From positions 1 to 64,000 of the forward strand of contig NVWK01000004.1 in the NCBI GenBank assembly GCA_002733605.1: 64,000 nt of DNA. The letters run 5' to 3'. Numbering within the stretch: the stretch's first letter is position 1; every line of letters begins with the position of its first letter. This DNA comes from Robiginitomaculum sp. GTDB lineage: Bacteria > Pseudomonadota > Alphaproteobacteria > Caulobacterales > Maricaulaceae. Positions 43,996-53,144 of the stretch are shown piece after piece. Both the position numbers and the translations under genes were made by a program. The notes beneath the pieces are model-generated. The model was not told the DNA's origin and searched no databases. It saw nothing but the letters and a program-made list of their open reading frames with translations.

Positions 43996-45231
43996 TTAGT
44001 AATTGGCCCCGACGGTAAACCATATTTTTTGTGTGTCCGAGGCAAATCCGTTTGAATTATAATCGGCAAATTTCAAACCGGCATAATAATGTTTGCCGAA
44101 TTTCTTGGACACTTGCAGATCAAGCTCATTACCATAATCACCACCAACATCCGCACTGAAATCATGATAAATAACATCAAACTTCAAGCCTTTCATGGGG
44201 CCATCGCCACCGGTTTTATAAGAAAGGGAGCCGTAAAAATCTTCCAGTCCACCCGCAGGTGTGTTTAGAAACTTATCAGCCCAACCATTGAACTTATGCA
44301 AAGTCGCCAAAGGTGTTTTAAAACTTGCGATGCCATTATCAGAGCCTAGAACCTCGTATCCAACCTTACCGGTCAGGCCATTTGCACTCAGGCCTGCCGA
44401 AATATGATAGTATGTGGCTGTATAATCGAGCGGGCTATCTTTGTAATCGGATTGTGTTGCTATTTCCGCCTCGTATAAAGCCGTAACATTGCCGCCACCC
44501 AGTTTGTGTTTACCGTCAAAACGCACGCCCATAGTCTGGCTGGATAAGCCCAGCACGGGGATATCGTTCAAATCAATAAACAAGCCATAAGCCGTAAAAT
44601 TACCGAGATCAAAACCGGAGTACTTACTATTTACGATGAATGTATTTGTATCCAAATCTCCAAACGGATGGTCATCACCAAAAATCCGGTTCACATTCCA
44701 CACATAGGCGCCTGTAATGGTTAAATCGTCTACAGGCTTGGTAATAATGCCCGCCATGTCCCAAGTCTGGTCATTTTGACGCCAGCCAACTGTGCCGATA
44801 AAACGCTGGTTATCCAAATTCAAAGCGACACGTCCGGCCAATAAAGTTGTTTTTTCAAAGCCGGTATAGGCAATATAGGCCTGATTGACTTCGGTGATTT
44901 TCGGATCCGCTATGACCGGAAACTGGCCTTTGCCATTGACAGTATTGTTGTAATCACCTTGGCCAATTTGCAAAACATTGTCGAATTCCAGTACGGCCGA
45001 AAATCCTTGAAACACACCGGTTTCATACTTTAGCTTTGTACGCAAAGTCGATGCGGTTGCGTCCTCTGCAAAGCCGGCTTGGTCGACATTTTCCAAGCGG
45101 TAACGAAAGCTGATGCTTGCTTTTCCTTCGGTGATGGCTTCCACCAATGTGGCAGCCTCCTCTGCAGCAAATGCAGGCAATGCATTTAAGACGGAAAGCG
45201 CGGCGATTGACGCGAGAAGTACAGTACGCAT
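43996..45231 (-). CDS. Outer-membrane porin (alginate-export/OprB-like fold), nitrate-linked by context
   Basis: 411 aa. Signal peptide to about residue 22 (LPAFAAEE), then a beta-barrel rich in aromatic strand ends to the terminal VGANY. It resembles alginate-export-type/anion porins of proteobacteria, and no substrate-specific motif is clear. It lies 110 bp downstream of the nar operon, and an FNR-type box TTGATCCATGTCAC (45307-45320) lies 76-89 bp before its start. It may be the nitrate/nitrite port across the outer membrane. It probably has its own promoter. Confidence 0.8.
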   Translation of the reverse strand: MRTVLLASIAALSVLNALPAFAAEEAATLVEAITEGKASISFRYRLENVDQAGFAEDATASTLRTKLKYETGVFQGFSAVLEFDNVLQIGQGDYNNTVNGKGQFPVIADPKITEVNQAYIAYTGFEKTTLLAGRVALNLDNQRFIGTVGWRQNDQTWDMAGIITKPVDDLTITGAYVWNVNRIFGDDHPFGDLDTNTFIVNSKYSGFDLGNFTAYGLFIDLNDIPVLGLSSQTMGVRFDGKHKLGGGNVTALYEAEIATQSDYKDSPLDYTATYYHISAGLSANGLTGKVGYEVLGSDNGIASFKTPLATLHKFNGWADKFLNTPAGGLEDFYGSLSYKTGGDGPMKGLKFDVIYHDFSADVGGDYGNELDLQVSKKFGKHYYAGLKFADYNSNGFASDTQKIWFTVGANY

Positions 45232-45306
45232 GATAAAATCCTAAGTTGGTCCTCGTGGGGGGGGGTATCAGATTTGATCTTTGTAGCTGTGTTAGGTTAA
45301 AAAACT

Positions 45307-45320
45307 TTGATCCATGTCAC
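45307..45320 (-). promoter_or_regulatory. FNR-type box upstream of the porin
   Basis: TTGATCCATGTCAC; read on the minus strand GTGAC-ATGG-ATCAA. One half matches the ATCAA of the consensus TTGAT-N4-ATCAA, the other is degenerate. Same form as the box at 54840. Confidence 0.5.
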
Positions 45321-45341
45321 AAAACTAAAATATGTTACAAA

Positions 45342-46286
45342 TTAATGCACACGTTCATAGGGTGTCTTCACGGGGCGAATAAAACCTGGCGACGTCTCGT
45401 CGATTTTATATCTCACCATGTCTTTACGCCGGAAAGATTTACGCACGCCGAGTGTGCGCAAAGTCCGCCCCATTGCGGCTTTAAATACTTTCTCTGGCAA
45501 GGATGCGTTTTTCCAGCTTGGATTTCTGCCATATTGACGACGCAAGATGCCGTTGGCGAACATGCCTGCATTTATAAAGGCGCTGTTTAGGGTCGAGAAC
45601 TCCATAACCATGGAAACGCAATAGCTCTGGTTTTCCACCCGGTGCGGAGACCGGTGTGGCCACGAGACCATCTCGCCGCCCATTAGATCATACACGCCCG
45701 CACTTTCGTCAAATTCGGGCCTATAGGCCACATCTTCATCTATTTCACCCAAGACAATGCTTTCAAAGGCACTATCGGGCAGGAAGGTTTGGTTCACGGG
45801 ATATACCCATGCGCGTTTATGGCCCCGAATATGCCAAAGATGGGTCAGGGTTGGATCGCTATGATAAGGGGTCGCGGCTGTCGCCGAAGAAATGAGAATG
45901 CCGCCCCGGCTTTTGCGGCGCGATATGTTTTTACCCGTCAAATGAGCCAGTTCTTCATGCAATTGATCTAGCACGGCTTTGTATTTGGGATGGGTATTCA
46001 TGGCTTCGCGCACATTGATCCAGATGCGGGCTTTCGATTTTGCGGCCGCAATCATGGTGGCACTGCTGGCGCCCGAGAAATCGACTGTGACTTGTTGATC
46101 GGGGAAGTCTGGATCATCATTCGGGAAGGCTTGGAAATCTATTAAATGGGCGGGGTGGATATCCAGCAATTCCTCTAAAGCTTCGTCCGTGAACAATCCC
46201 GTTTTATTTAGGGAATGCTGAACGGCCATGACCTGTTTGCCGTAATTTTGACGGTTCTCGTCCGTCCAGTTATTGATCAATTCCAC
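45342..46286 (-). CDS. JmjC/cupin-like putative oxygenase inside the nar locus
   Basis: 314 aa, no signal peptide. Possible metal site HSD (His142, Asp144) in TPYHSDPTLTHLWHIRGHKR and a distal His215 in SPHRVENQS, set in a cupin-like barrel (about 80-230). It resembles JmjC-type Fe(II)/2-oxoglutarate proteins, more remotely than the gene at 10945. It lies 9 bp after narI on the same strand, the last gene of the nar operon. An oxygen-dependent enzyme is not a usual nar partner. The C-terminal 80 residues are basic (RRKDMVRYK). Confidence 0.68.
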   Translation of the reverse strand: MELINNWTDENRQNYGKQVMAVQHSLNKTGLFTDEALEELLDIHPAHLIDFQAFPNDDPDFPDQQVTVDFSGASSATMIAAAKSKARIWINVREAMNTHPKYKAVLDQLHEELAHLTGKNISRRKSRGGILISSATAATPYHSDPTLTHLWHIRGHKRAWVYPVNQTFLPDSAFESIVLGEIDEDVAYRPEFDESAGVYDLMGGEMVSWPHRSPHRVENQSYCVSMVMEFSTLNSAFINAGMFANGILRRQYGRNPSWKNASLPEKVFKAAMGRTLRTLGVRKSFRRKDMVRYKIDETSPGFIRPVKTPYERVH

Positions 46287-46295
46287 CGTTGCTCC

Positions 46296-46979
46296 CTACC
46301 CCCTTTTGCGCACGATCTGGTATCCGGTGCGCCATAAATATTTAATCGGCGCAGAAAACATATGAACAAGCCGTGTGAACGGGAACACCAAAAATATGGT
46401 CAGGCCCAGAACAATGTGCAGTTTGAAAATAATATTTTCGTGCAACATATGCTCGGCCGCACCACCCCTGAACGTAACAATTTTTTGGGCCCAATGGGCC
46501 AGTTCGATCATTGAGGATCCGTCAAGATGCTGTGCAGATTGCGGAATGGTCAGAAGACCCAGACACAATTGAATAAACAGGAGCAGGAGGATTGCTTTAT
46601 CCCAGAAACTGGATGTTGCGCTGACGCGGGCATTGCCGAAACGGCGCACAATCAAAATTACCATGCCGATAAAACACATGCTCCCGAAAATACCACCTGC
46701 TATCATCGCCAAAAGTTGCTTCTGGCCTGCGGTGATAAATGGCTCATAGACCCAATGGGGGGTCAACAGGCCAACCAAATGTCCGAAGAACAGCAAAATA
46801 ATGCCGACATGGAAAAGATTGCTGCCCCATCTCAACCCTTTGCGGCTCATCAGCTGGCTCGAGTCTGCCTTCCACGAATATGGATCACGATCATAGCGCA
46901 AGAACGAGCCAAACACCATGACGCCAATGGCCAGATACGGATAGATGCCAAAGAAAAACGTGTTCAAATACTCACTCAT
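46296..46979 (-). CDS. narI: Respiratory nitrate reductase gamma subunit, cytochrome b
   Basis: 227 aa, five membrane helices. Haem ligands at about His56 and His66 (LFHVGIILLFFGH) and near 187 and 205 (KLHIVLGL, RLVHMF), the same positions as E. coli NarI. It oxidises quinol and passes electrons to NarH. Its start overlaps narJ by 4 bp. Confidence 0.96.
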   Translation of the reverse strand: MSEYLNTFFFGIYPYLAIGVMVFGSFLRYDRDPYSWKADSSQLMSRKGLRWGSNLFHVGIILLFFGHLVGLLTPHWVYEPFITAGQKQLLAMIAGGIFGSMCFIGMVILIVRRFGNARVSATSSFWDKAILLLLFIQLCLGLLTIPQSAQHLDGSSMIELAHWAQKIVTFRGGAAEHMLHENIIFKLHIVLGLTIFLVFPFTRLVHMFSAPIKYLWRTGYQIVRKRG

Positions 46980-47665
46980 TGGCTGGCTCCGTGTTGTGCG
47001 CTTTGACTTGCGGGCTGGAGGGGCACGGGATCACATGTTGTGCCGCAATCGGACGCACCGCCAAAGGCTTCCGGCTCTTGCCACTGCTCGTCCAACTCAT
47101 CGAGGGTTTTGATGTTGGGCAAGGCTGAATCGGCGGCTTTTTTGATGTCCGCGTCTTTCAGTTTTGCACCCGAAAGCTCGACAATCGCCGCGAACACGCT
47201 GGCATAGCCACTTTTGCTACGCTTTAACTTCTCGCCTATTACGGCAATCACGGGCGCGGCCTGGCTTAATGTCTGAAGCCCTTCTTCTGGCGGACAGATC
47301 GAGATAAATTCCAAAAACAATGGCAAATAATCCGGCAATTCAGACACACCAATGTGCAGGCCTTTTTCTTTATAACGGTTCGAGAGATCAATCATCGCCT
47401 GCCCGCGAAACCGCGACTCGCCATGTACATGTTCATAGAGATGCAGACAATGGTTGCGGCCCCTGTCGAACAATTCAACATATTCTTCCTGAAGCTCCAT
47501 TATGTCCGTGATCGCCAATTCGTCCATAAAGTCACAAAGCGTTTTCAGGGTTTTCGGCTTTAAAAACCCGTCCTCGGTCAACACTTTTTGCAAATCGGGC
47601 ATATACCCCATATTTTCTGCATTCGGATAGGCAAGCAGCCTTGATAAAACACGTAAGGTTCTCAT
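46976..47665 (-). CDS. narJ: Nitrate reductase molybdenum-cofactor assembly chaperone
   Basis: 229 aa, soluble. TorD/NarJ-type chaperone with YVELFDRGRNHCLHLYEHVH and PDYLPLFLEFI. It helps molybdenum-cofactor insertion into NarG and is not part of the final complex. It overlaps narH by 1 bp and narI by 4 bp. Confidence 0.95.
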   Translation of the reverse strand: MRTLRVLSRLLAYPNAENMGYMPDLQKVLTEDGFLKPKTLKTLCDFMDELAITDIMELQEEYVELFDRGRNHCLHLYEHVHGESRFRGQAMIDLSNRYKEKGLHIGVSELPDYLPLFLEFISICPPEEGLQTLSQAAPVIAVIGEKLKRSKSGYASVFAAIVELSGAKLKDADIKKAADSALPNIKTLDELDEQWQEPEAFGGASDCGTTCDPVPLQPASQSAQHGASQ

Positions 47666-49296
47666 TACGATTTCCCCTTTTGCTTCCAGCCCCTGCCAAT
47701 TTCAAGCTGGGTGGCCATCTTGACCTCTGTCTTTTCTGCGCCGTGAAACGACCCATTCATTGTGTTGGCATGGGTCGGAGACCCGAACAAATTGCTCCGC
47801 GGAGGCTCCTCACCATGACAACCATTGCCAAAACTAATGCCGCACTCGGCCTTGGTTGCGAACGCAATCTCGTGGTCGAATGGGCTGTCACCAGAATATT
47901 CTTTATGGTTGGTGGGGATAACGAAACGGTCTTCATAATTGGCGATCGCCATCATTTGGTACATGTCGTCCATCTCGTCTTCGCTCATGCCGACCTGTTC
48001 GAGAATGCTTATATCGGTCACACCATCGACAGTTTTTCCGCGCATATAGGCCCGCATGGCCAGCATGCGTTCGAGGGCATTTGTGACAGGAGCGGTATCT
48101 CCGGCTGTCAGCAAGTTGGCCAGATATGCAACCGGAATACGCAGGCTTTCCACGTCTGGGATCATGCCTTTGCTACCCATCAGACCATTTTCATGGGCCG
48201 ATTGAATGGGCGAAAGCGGCGGCACATACCAGACCATTGGCAAAGTGCGGTATTCAGGATGTAGTGGAAATGCGATTTTCCAATCCATCGCCATTTTATA
48301 GACAGGCGATAGCTTGGCAGCCTCTAGCCAGCTATCGGGCACACCATCAGCGCGGGCGCGTTCAATCACGTCCGGATCATAGGGATCAAGGAAGAGATCA
48401 CATTGGGCTTGGTACAAATCTTTCTCGTCTTCAACACTGGCCGCTTCTAATATCTTATCTGAATCGTACAACAACACACCCAGATAGCGGATACGACCGA
48501 CGCAGGTTTCTGAACACACTGTCGGTTCACCCGCTTCGATACGCGGATAACAGAATGTACATTTTTCCGATTTACCGGACTGCCAGTTGAAATAAATCTT
48601 CTTATAGGGACAGCCGGAGACACACATGCGCCAACCGCGACATTTATCCTGATCAATCAAAACAATGCCGTCTTCTTCGCGTTTGTAGATTGCACCGGAC
48701 GGGCAGGACGCTACGCATGTCGGGTTTAGACAATGTTCGCACAGGCGCGGCAAATACATCATGAATGTATTTTCAAACTCGCCGTACATTTGCTTTTGTG
48801 TCTCTTCAAATCCGGTGAAGTTATAATCGGCTTTGCGTTTTTCAAACTCGCCGCCGAGAATTTCTTCCCAGTTCACACCCCAATCGGGCGCGTCTTTGGT
48901 CTTGCCGGTAATCACGGATTTCATCCGCGCGGTTGGCACGGTTTTACTTTCCTTAGCAGTTTTCAGATGATTGTATTCATAGGTATAGGGATCATAATAA
49001 TCATCAATTTCGGGCAGGTTCGGATTGGCAAAAATTTGCGTCAGAAGCCCGACTTTACCGCCGGCTTTAGGGCGTAATTTCCCAGATTTAGTCCGTTCCC
49101 AGCCGCCTTTCCATTGTTCTTGGTCTTCCCAATTACGTGGATAGCCAAGCCCGGGTTTGGTCTCGACATTGTTAAACCACGCATATTCCATGCCGCCACG
49201 AGACGTCCAAACATTTTTACAGGTGATGGAACAGGTGTGACAGCCAATACATTTATCAAGGTTTAGGACCATGCCTATTTGTGCGCGAATGCTCAT
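47665..49296 (-). CDS. narH: Respiratory nitrate reductase beta subunit
   Basis: 543 aa. Ferredoxin-like cluster ligands, first CIGCHTCSITC (Cys16, Cys19, Cys22, Cys26), further groups CEHCLNPTCVASC and CRGWRMCVSGC, and the last CTFCYPRIE. Trp in the third group marks the [3Fe-4S] site, as in E. coli NarH. It relays electrons from NarI to NarG. The last 4 bp of narG overlap its start. Confidence 0.96.
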   Translation of the reverse strand: MSIRAQIGMVLNLDKCIGCHTCSITCKNVWTSRGGMEYAWFNNVETKPGLGYPRNWEDQEQWKGGWERTKSGKLRPKAGGKVGLLTQIFANPNLPEIDDYYDPYTYEYNHLKTAKESKTVPTARMKSVITGKTKDAPDWGVNWEEILGGEFEKRKADYNFTGFEETQKQMYGEFENTFMMYLPRLCEHCLNPTCVASCPSGAIYKREEDGIVLIDQDKCRGWRMCVSGCPYKKIYFNWQSGKSEKCTFCYPRIEAGEPTVCSETCVGRIRYLGVLLYDSDKILEAASVEDEKDLYQAQCDLFLDPYDPDVIERARADGVPDSWLEAAKLSPVYKMAMDWKIAFPLHPEYRTLPMVWYVPPLSPIQSAHENGLMGSKGMIPDVESLRIPVAYLANLLTAGDTAPVTNALERMLAMRAYMRGKTVDGVTDISILEQVGMSEDEMDDMYQMMAIANYEDRFVIPTNHKEYSGDSPFDHEIAFATKAECGISFGNGCHGEEPPRSNLFGSPTHANTMNGSFHGAEKTEVKMATQLEIGRGWKQKGKS

Positions 49297-52200
49297 TTGG
49301 CAACTCCTTGTGTCAGATCAATATTGATCGGCTGGCCTTCTTCGTAAGCCTCTTCCATCCAATCAAGCTTGCCGGCCTTGCGAACAATGACAAATTCGTC
49401 CCGGTTAGACCCCACCGTGCCGTAATAGTTAAAGCCCCAAGACAATTGGGCATAACCGCCAATCATATGGGTTGGTTTCACGATCGCTTTGGTCACGGAG
49501 TTATGAATACCGCCGCGTTTACCGGTGATCGAGTTGCCCGGTGTGTTCATGGTTTTTTCCTGAGCGTGATACATCATGCTCATGCCTTCCGGCACACGTT
49601 GGGACACCACTGCACGGGCCGAAATCGCACCATTGATATTGTAGACTTCGATCCAGTCATTATCTTCGACATCGATTTTGCGTGCGTCTATTTCGGAAAT
49701 CCAGATAACCGGCCCGCCCCTGTTCATAGACAGGAGGAGAAGGTTATCGGAATAGGTCGAATGGATGCCCCATTTTTGATGCGGGGTGATCCAGTTGAGC
49801 GCAATTTGTTTCACACTATCCCCGCGCGACTTGATCACATCATTGATGGTGCGGGTCGAAATCGGGGGTTTGTAAACACACAGGGTCTCTCCGAAATCAC
49901 GCATCCATTCATGATCTTGATAGAATTGCTGGCGTCCGGTCAGGGTGCGCCACGGGATCAATTCATGCACATTGGTATAGCCCGCATTATAGCTGACATG
50001 CTCATCCTCGATCCCTGACCATGTCGGGGAAGAAATGATTTTGCGGGGTTGGGCCTGTACATCCCGGAAGCGGATTTTCTCGTCCTGTTTGGGACGAGCC
50101 AAATGGGTGTGCTCGCGACCGGTAAATTCACCAAGCGCTTGCCAGGCTTTGACCGCAACCTGACCATTGGTTTCAGGGGCCAGGCTCAAAATCATCTCGG
50201 CCGCATCAATGGCAGAGTTCAGCCTTGGCTGTCCTTTAGAGACACCTTCCTCGCGCACAACTTTATTAAGACCGCGCAGGAGATCAATCTCGTCGCCGGT
50301 TTTCCAGCCAATGCCCTTACCGCCATTGCCCAGTTTTTCGAGCAAGGGGCCAATGGAGGTGAACATTTTATGCATGTTCGGATAGTCCCGTTTGACCGCA
50401 ACAAAATTCGGCATGGATTTACCCGGCACGGGCTCGCATTCGCCTTTCTTCCAGTCCTTGACACCCAAGGCCTGACCAAGTTCATTTGGCGTATCATGCA
50501 AGATCGGCACACTGACCAAATCGTCTTCAATACCCAAATGACCTACACACAGCTCCGAGAATTTCTTGGATAAATCTCTAAAGATCGCCCAGTCCGATTT
50601 GCTTTCCCACGCCGGATCAACGGCGCGCGAGAGCGGATGAATAAAGGGATGCATATCAGAGGTATTGAGATCGTTTTTCTCATACCAAGTGGCGGCAGGC
50701 AGAACGATGTCTGAATACACAGCCGTGGTTGACATGCGGAAATCGAGGGTGACAACAAGATCAAGTTTGCCTTCCGGCGCCTTGTCATGCCATTTAACCT
50801 CGGTCGGTAAGTCACCACCGGTTTGCGCGATATCTTCGCTCATCAAGGAGTTGGACGCGCCTAGCAAATGCTTGAGCATGTATTCATGCCCTTTACCGGA
50901 GGAACCCAGAATATTGGAGCGCCAGATGAACATGTTGCGCGGGAAGTTTTTCTCGTGATCGGGATCTTCGCATGAAAACTCCAGATCGCCCGAGACAAGG
51001 CCGTCGACCACGTAAGCTTTCACATCCTTTTTACCTGCCTTGGCTTTGAAGCTGAGCGGGTTGTCTTTGAACTGCGGCGATGACGGGAGCCAGCCCATAC
51101 GTTCGGAACGAACATTGCAGTCAATCAAGGAATAATTTTCCCATTTCTGTTTGTCGGCCAATGGGGAGAGAATTTCGCTTACACTCAATTTCTCATAGCG
51201 CCATTGGTTTGAATGGGCGTAAAAATACGAGGTGGAGTTCATTTGACGTGGGGGACGGGTCCAGTCTGTCGCAAATGCCAGAGGTATCCAGCCTGTTTGC
51301 GGGCGTAGTTTTTCCTGCCCCACATAATGAGCCCAACCGCCGCCGGATTTGCCAACACAGCCGCACATAATCAGTAAATTGATAATGCCGCGATAGATCA
51401 TATCCATATGATACCAGTGATTAATGGCAGCCCCTAAAATCACCATAGACCGGCCACGGGTTTTATCGGCATTGTCGGCAAATTCACGGGCAACTTGTAT
51501 GACTTTGGCGCGGTCAACGCCGGTGATGGCTTCTTGCCACGCGGGGGTGTAAGGTACATCATCATCGTAGGACGAAGCGACATTGTCGCCGCCAAGACCA
51601 CGATCAATGGCGTAATTTGCGGCCATCAAATCATAGACGGTGGCGACATAGGCTGTCTTCTTGCCTTTCAGGGTGACTTTGCGCACGGGAACATTGCGGA
51701 TTTGAATGTCTTCATGATCGGTGTGGTTAAACAAATTCTGGTCATGAGGCTGACAGCCGAAATACGGGAAGGCAACGCCTAGCGCTTCGTCGCGCTCGTC
51801 GATACAGGACAGTTGCGCCCAGATATCCTTGCCTGTGGCCCGGTCTTTGGACTCGAGGTTCCAATTGCCCTTCTCGCCCCAACGCGAGCCGACCGTGCCA
51901 TTTGGAGAGCGCACAGATTTGGACAATTCATCATAAACCACCGGGCACCATTCGGGATTGTCTTTGGTTTTGATCTTTAGATTTCCGGTGAAATCAGAAG
52001 CCCGCAATGTGCGGCCCGGCTTGTAATACCCATCTTCTTTTTCCAACATGACCAGCATGGGCATATCGGAATAGGTGCGAATATATTCTTCGAAATATTC
52101 TGATTTTTTACCGAGATGGAACTCTTTAAACACCACATGGCCCATGGCCATCGCCATGGCGGCATCGGTGCCTTGGCGCGGGTTAAGCCAGATATCGGTG

Positions 52201-53072
52201 AGCTTGGCCACTTCGGAATAATCCGGTGTGACCGAGACGGTTTTCGTGCCTTTATAGCGCACTTCGGTAAAGAAATGGGCGTCGGGCGTGCGGGTCTGCG
52301 GCACGTTTGAACCCCAGGCTATAATATAGCCCGAGTTAAACCAGTCCGCAGACTCCGGCACGTCCGTTTGCTCGCCCCATACTTGTGGGGAAGCGGGCGG
52401 CAAATCACAATACCAATCATAAAAACTAAGACATGTCCCGCCCATCAAGGACAGATAGCGGGTACCGGCAGCGTAAGAGACCATGGACATGGCCGGGATC
52501 GGGGAAAACCCGACCACCCTGTCCGGCCCATAAGTTTTGACCGTGTAAATATTGGCCGCCGCAATCAGCTCGTTCATTTCATCCCAGTCGCCGCGCACAA
52601 AGCCGCCAAGCCCGCGCATTTTCTTGAAATCATTAGCCTTGATCGGATCGTCCATAATGCTGGCCCATGCCTTCACGGGGTCAGAATGAACATCTTTCGC
52701 AGCTCTGTAGGCCCGGATCAGACGGGCGCGTACCAGCGGGAATTTCAGACGGGCAGCAGAGTAGAGATACCAAGAATACGAAGCCCCGCGCGAACATCCG
52801 CGCGGCTCATGATTGGGCATGTCAGGTCGGGTGCGCGGGTAATCGGTTTGCTGGGTTTCCCAAGTGACCAACCCGTTTTTGACATAAATCTTCCAGCTAC
52901 ACGAACCGGTACAATTGACCCCATGGGTAGAACGAACGATTTTATCGTGGGCCCAGCGGCCACGATAGCCACGTTCCCAGCCACGGTGTTCTGAAGTGGT
53001 AATCCCGTGACCGTCGGAAAATTTGCCTTCAATCTTGGAAAAATACGTCAGTCTGTCGATAAAATGACCCAT
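49293..53072 (-). CDS. narG: Respiratory nitrate reductase alpha subunit (molybdopterin)
   Basis: 1259 aa; AGGAG 7 nt before the ATG. FS0 [4Fe-4S] ligands His50, Cys54, Cys58 and Cys93 match E. coli NarG exactly. The molybdenum ligand Asp lies in YCDLPPASPQVWGEQ. Membrane-bound on the cytoplasmic side, it reduces nitrate to nitrite for anaerobic respiration. It is the first gene of narGHJI; a hairpin (53108-53134) lies between narK2 and it. Confidence 0.97.
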   Translation of the reverse strand: MGHFIDRLTYFSKIEGKFSDGHGITTSEHRGWERGYRGRWAHDKIVRSTHGVNCTGSCSWKIYVKNGLVTWETQQTDYPRTRPDMPNHEPRGCSRGASYSWYLYSAARLKFPLVRARLIRAYRAAKDVHSDPVKAWASIMDDPIKANDFKKMRGLGGFVRGDWDEMNELIAAANIYTVKTYGPDRVVGFSPIPAMSMVSYAAGTRYLSLMGGTCLSFYDWYCDLPPASPQVWGEQTDVPESADWFNSGYIIAWGSNVPQTRTPDAHFFTEVRYKGTKTVSVTPDYSEVAKLTDIWLNPRQGTDAAMAMAMGHVVFKEFHLGKKSEYFEEYIRTYSDMPMLVMLEKEDGYYKPGRTLRASDFTGNLKIKTKDNPEWCPVVYDELSKSVRSPNGTVGSRWGEKGNWNLESKDRATGKDIWAQLSCIDERDEALGVAFPYFGCQPHDQNLFNHTDHEDIQIRNVPVRKVTLKGKKTAYVATVYDLMAANYAIDRGLGGDNVASSYDDDVPYTPAWQEAITGVDRAKVIQVAREFADNADKTRGRSMVILGAAINHWYHMDMIYRGIINLLIMCGCVGKSGGGWAHYVGQEKLRPQTGWIPLAFATDWTRPPRQMNSTSYFYAHSNQWRYEKLSVSEILSPLADKQKWENYSLIDCNVRSERMGWLPSSPQFKDNPLSFKAKAGKKDVKAYVVDGLVSGDLEFSCEDPDHEKNFPRNMFIWRSNILGSSGKGHEYMLKHLLGASNSLMSEDIAQTGGDLPTEVKWHDKAPEGKLDLVVTLDFRMSTTAVYSDIVLPAATWYEKNDLNTSDMHPFIHPLSRAVDPAWESKSDWAIFRDLSKKFSELCVGHLGIEDDLVSVPILHDTPNELGQALGVKDWKKGECEPVPGKSMPNFVAVKRDYPNMHKMFTSIGPLLEKLGNGGKGIGWKTGDEIDLLRGLNKVVREEGVSKGQPRLNSAIDAAEMILSLAPETNGQVAVKAWQALGEFTGREHTHLARPKQDEKIRFRDVQAQPRKIISSPTWSGIEDEHVSYNAGYTNVHELIPWRTLTGRQQFYQDHEWMRDFGETLCVYKPPISTRTINDVIKSRGDSVKQIALNWITPHQKWGIHSTYSDNLLLLSMNRGGPVIWISEIDARKIDVEDNDWIEVYNINGAISARAVVSQRVPEGMSMMYHAQEKTMNTPGNSITGKRGGIHNSVTKAIVKPTHMIGGYAQLSWGFNYYGTVGSNRDEFVIVRKAGKLDWMEEAYEEGQPINIDLTQGVAK

Positions 53073-53107
53073 GGTTGGTCTCCTAAGGGGTTAGTTTATG
53101 TAGATGT

Positions 53108-53134
53108 GGCCCGCGCCCCAATGAGGCGCAGGCC
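53108..53134 (-). other. Hairpin between the NarK2-type gene and narG
   Basis: GGCCCGCGCC (53108-53117) and GGCGCAGGCC (53125-53134), one mismatch, no T-run. Could be an mRNA processing or attenuation structure that sets the ratio of transporter to reductase. Confidence 0.4.
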
Positions 53135-53144
53135 CTAGCTTATT

